Shown: in pieces, positions 61,107-64,000 of the stretch | Layout of the letters: every line of letters begins with the position of its first letter | Position numbering within the stretch: the first letter of the stretch is position 1 | NCBI RefSeq assembly: GCF_001050155.1 | Contig: NZ_LFVY01000014.1 | Span: 1 to 64,000 of the forward strand | Direction: 5' to 3' | Length of the DNA stretch: 64,000 nt | Origin: Nitratireductor soli | Lineage (GTDB): Bacteria; Pseudomonadota; Alphaproteobacteria; Rhizobiales; Rhizobiaceae | The notes under the pieces: model-generated | Databases searched by the model: none | What the model saw: only the letters and a program-made list of their open reading frames with translations | What the model was told of the DNA's origin: nothing | Made by a program: the position numbers and the translations under genes

Positions 61107-64000
61107 GTGCAGGGCTGGGTCATCGCGATCATTGCCGTCGCTTATGTGACGCTGCTGTTCTTCATCGCGAGTGTCGGCGACAGCCGCGCCGCCCGGCGAA
61201 GCGGCATCGGCTCGCGTCCGCTGATCTACGCGCTCAGCCTGGCCATCTACTGCACCTCCTGGACCTTCTTCGGCTCCGTCGGGCTGGCCTCCGAGCGGGG
61301 CCTGGAATTCCTGGCGATCTACATCGGGCCGGTGCTCGTGTTCCTGTTCGGATTTCCGCTGCTCAAGCGCATCATACGGCTGGCCAAATCCGAGAAGATC
61401 ACCTCCATAGCCGACTTCCTGGCGGCACGCTACGGCAAGAGCTTCGCCGTCGCCTCGATGGCGACGCTGATCGCCACCTTCGGCACCATCCCCTACATCG
61501 CGCTGCAGTTGAAGGCGATCTCCGATTCGGTCAACCTGATGGTGGCGCATTATGACGGCGCGCCGCCGGCGATCGATTTCTTCGTCGGCGACATCGCCCT
61601 GATCGTCGCCTTTCTGCTGGCGCTCTTCGCCGTTCTGTTCGGCACGCGGCATGCCGACGCGACGGAGCATCAGGACGGGCTGATTCTCGCCATCGCGGTC
61701 GAGACGGTGGTCAAGCTCGCGGCGTTCCTCGCCGTCGGCATCGCCATCACCTTCTTCTTCTTCACCGGACCGGTCGAGCTGGCGCGTACGGTCAGCGAAT
61801 TGCCCCAAGTGCGCAGCGCCTACAGCCACCCCACATCGCTCGCCACCTGGATCGTCATGACGACGCTCAGCGCGTTTGCCATCATCATGCTGCCGCGCCA
61901 GTTCTACGTGACCATCGTCGAGAACAAGAGCACGGCCGAACTCGAAACGGCGAGTTGGCTGTTTCCGCTCTATCTGGTGCTGATCAACCTGTTTGTGCTG
62001 CCAATCGCCTTTGTCGGGCTGGCACAGGTCGGTGACGCCACCAGTTCGGATCTCTACGTGCTGGCCCTGCCGCTGTTGGCGGGGCACGATCTGCTGGCGC
62101 TGATCGCCTTCCTCGGCGGGCTCTCCGCGGCGACGGCCATGGTCATCGTCGCCAGCGTCGCACTGTCGATCATGATCTCCAACGACCTGGTCATCCCATT
62201 GTTCGTGCGGGGATTGCTCAGGCCGGACAATCGCAACAAGGAAGACTGGTCGAAGGTCATCCTCAACATCCGGCGCGCGGCGATCTTCATCATCCTGTTC
62301 GCCGCGTTCCTCTACTATCGTGAAACGACCCACAACACCCGGCTGGCCGCCATCGGGTTGATCTCCTTCGCCGCCATCGCGCAGTTCGCCCCGGCCTTCT
62401 TCGGCGGGCTGATCTGGCGCGGCGCCAACAGCCGGGGCGCGTTGCTCGGCATGGGCGCCGGTTTCATCCTGTGGGCCTATACGCTGCTGTTCCCATCGCT
62501 GGCGCCAGCCGGAACGCAGATCATCACCGAGGGGCTTTTCGGCATTCCCGCTCTGCGCCCGCAGGCGCTGTTCGGCACGGTTGCGGAGCCTCTCAACCAT
62601 GGCGTTTTGTGGAGCCTGGCCATCAACACGCTGTTCTTCGTGCTTGGCTCCCTGTCGCGCATGTCGATGCCGCTGGAACGCATCCAGGCGGCGATCTTCG
62701 TGCCGCGCGATGCTGGGCCGATCCCGACACTGCGCCGTTTCCGCACGACGGTGACGGTGAACCACCTGAAGGACACCATCTCACGCTATCTGGGCGCCGA
62801 ACGCACCGAACGCTCCTTTGCCACCTTCGAGGCGACGCACGGCAACCGCCTCAACGGCAATGAGCAGGCCGGCATGGCGCTGGTGCGGTTTTCCGAGCAA
62901 TTGCTGGCCAGCGCCGTCGGCTCGTCCTCGGCGCGGCTGATCCTCTCCCTCCTGTTCCAACGCAATGACCGTTCGCGGCGCGACGCGCTAAGGCTTCTCG
63001 ACGACGCTTCCGTCGCTCTTCAACACAATCGCGATCTCCTGCAGACGGCGCTCGACCAGATGGAGGAAGGCGTCACCGTGTTCGACCGGGATTTCCAGCT
63101 GATCTGCTGGAACCGCCAATACCGCACGTTGTTCAACCTGCCCGACGAGATGGGCCAGGTGGGCGTGTCGCTCGACCGCTTCATCGATCTTCTGGCGGCG
63201 CGCGGCGAAGTGCCGGTCGCCGCCCAGACCATGACGCTGAACCGCTTCACCGATTTCGGCACCCCGTGGGAGATCAAGCTGCAGAAAAGCGGGCGCATCA
63301 TCGAGTTGCGCTCGAACCCGATGCCCGATGGGGGCATCGTCGCCACCTACACGGACATCACGCCCCGGGTCGAGGCGGATGTGGCGCTGAAGCGCATCAA
63401 CGAGACGCTCGAGCAGCGCGTGGCGAGCCGCACGGCCGAACTGATGCACGTCAACGAGGAGTTGGCGCAGGCGCAGATGCTCGCCGAGGAGGCCAATCTC
63501 GGCAAGACGCGCTTCCTGGCGGCGGCCGGTCACGACATCCTGCAACCGCTGAACGCGGCTCGCCTCTACTGCTCGTCGCTGATGGAGCGCGCCGAAAGCA
63601 GCGGCATTCGCGAGTATGTCGGCAACATCGAATCCTCGCTCGATTCAGTCGAAACCATACTCGGCGCCGTGCTCGATATCTCGCGGCTCGACACGGGCGC
63701 GCTAAAACCCTCTCAGAGCGTGTTCAAGCTGGATGAATTGCTGCGGCAGATCAGCACCGACTTTCAGCCGCTGGCGGCGGAAAAAGGGTTGCGGCTGACG
63801 ATCGTGCCATCCTCGCTGGCGGTGAGCACCGATCGCAACCTGCTTCGCCGCCTGGTGCAGAACCTGGTGTCGAACGCCATCAAGTATACCCCTGAAGGGC
63901 ACGTACTGGTCGGTGTGCGGCGACGCGGGCCCCTGGTCGAATTGCAGGTCCTGGACACGGGGATCGGCATTGCGGATGACAAGCTGAACACGGTTTTCCA
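61107..64000 (+). CDS. Sodium/solute-symporter-type sensor histidine kinase (incomplete)
   Basis: The frame is open from a GTG at 61107, which follows GGGAGGAGGG, to the right edge (964 codons). Residues 1 to about 570 form a sodium/solute-symporter-like domain with about 12-13 helices ([18 protein letters not shown] near 50, [18 protein letters not shown] near 98). A PAS domain follows at about 645-760 ([19 protein letters not shown]), then a coiled coil, HisKA with His809 in [16 protein letters not shown], and the start of the ATPase domain ([13 protein letters not shown]). A C-terminal receiver is usual in this family but lies outside. The signal is unknown. Confidence 0.92.
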   Translation, partial: MQGWVIAIIAVAYVTLLFFIASVGDSRAARRSGIGSRPLIYALSLAIYCTSWTFFGSVGLASERGLEFLAIYIGPVLVFLFGFPLLKRIIRLAKSEKITSIADFLAARYGKSFAVASMATLIATFGTIPYIALQLKAISDSVNLMVAHYDGAPPAIDFFVGDIALIVAFLLALFAVLFGTRHADATEHQDGLILAIAVETVVKLAAFLAVGIAITFFFFTGPVELARTVSELPQVRSAYSHPTSLATWIVMTTLSAFAIIMLPRQFYVTIVENKSTAELETASWLFPLYLVLINLFVLPIAFVGLAQVGDATSSDLYVLALPLLAGHDLLALIAFLGGLSAATAMVIVASVALSIMISNDLVIPLFVRGLLRPDNRNKEDWSKVILNIRRAAIFIILFAAFLYYRETTHNTRLAAIGLISFAAIAQFAPAFFGGLIWRGANSRGALLGMGAGFILWAYTLLFPSLAPAGTQIITEGLFGIPALRPQALFGTVAEPLNHGVLWSLAINTLFFVLGSLSRMSMPLERIQAAIFVPRDAGPIPTLRRFRTTVTVNHLKDTISRYLGAERTERSFATFEATHGNRLNGNEQAGMALVRFSEQLLASAVGSSSARLILSLLFQRNDRSRRDALRLLDDASVALQHNRDLLQTALDQMEEGVTVFDRDFQLICWNRQYRTLFNLPDEMGQVGVSLDRFIDLLAARGEVPVAAQTMTLNRFTDFGTPWEIKLQKSGRIIELRSNPMPDGGIVATYTDITPRVEADVALKRINETLEQRVASRTAELMHVNEELAQAQMLAEEANLGKTRFLAAAGHDILQPLNAARLYCSSLMERAESSGIREYVGNIESSLDSVETILGAVLDISRLDTGALKPSQSVFKLDELLRQISTDFQPLAAEKGLRLTIVPSSLAVSTDRNLLRRLVQNLVSNAIKYTPEGHVLVGVRRRGPLVELQVLDTGIGIADDKLNTVF

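Noticed and set aside
60936-62765. A 609-codon open frame on the - strand
   Set aside because: Antisense to the SSS-type kinase; extreme Arg/Gln/Asp composition without domains.

Overview
The window reads as a GC-rich chromosomal segment from an alphaproteobacterium of the Hyphomicrobiales, most like the Phyllobacteriaceae (Mesorhizobium, Pseudaminobacter, Aminobacter and relatives). The reasons are the Sox gene order, a C4-type 5-aminolevulinate synthase, the N-acetylglutaminylglutamine amide osmolyte genes, the transporter and regulator types, and intergenic palindromic repeats of rhizobial style. No tRNA, rRNA, phage, insertion sequence or CRISPR array was seen. Species cannot be fixed from the sequence alone.

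Layout. 1-10.9 kb holds a Lap-like surface adhesion system: the N-terminus of a giant secreted adhesin (running off the left edge), a LapG-type periplasmic protease, a type I secretion operon (tolC, ABC exporter, HlyD adaptor, then a ribbon-helix-helix protein), an L,D-transpeptidase, and a membrane protein with a degenerate GGDEF domain. 11-19 kb is a LysR-controlled family-5 ABC importer whose operon also encodes a HAD phosphatase and a calcineurin-like phosphoesterase, which suggests uptake and dephosphorylation of a phosphorylated compound. 19.9-32.6 kb is a complete thiosulfate oxidation locus: soxS-soxR-soxT facing soxVWXYZAB-soxCD, with a second YeeE/YedE importer, a DUF302 protein and an MBL-fold hydrolase at the flanks. 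33-39.9 kb is a CUT2-type sugar ABC importer with its LacI regulator and a Gfo/Idh/MocA dehydrogenase. Two LacI-type operators sit on its promoter.

40.2-47.3 kb is an amide utilisation region: formamidase, an AmiS/UreI amide channel and FmdB, next to an OmpR-type response regulator, a receiver-first histidine kinase, and an 877-residue protein that fuses an NCS1-type permease, a cysteine-rich zinc-finger-like module and a histidine kinase. This transporter-kinase fusion is the most unusual protein here. 47.7-53.4 kb carries amine or amino-acid metabolism genes: FAD oxidase, RidA, Lrp regulator, two class-V PLP enzymes and an orphan family-3 binding protein. 53.6-59.0 kb is the NAGGN osmolyte operon with a divergent MarR regulator. 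hemA, mscL and the first 964 codons of a sodium/solute-symporter-type sensor kinase close the window.

The sox genes form one functional unit. SoxSVW handle periplasmic disulfide chemistry, SoxAX loads thiosulfate onto the SoxYZ carrier, SoxB releases sulfate, and SoxCD oxidises the remaining sulfane sulfur. SoxR, an ArsR-type repressor, probably acts at AT-rich dyads found in four intergenic regions. Several families of dispersed stem-loop repeats lie between genes across the window.
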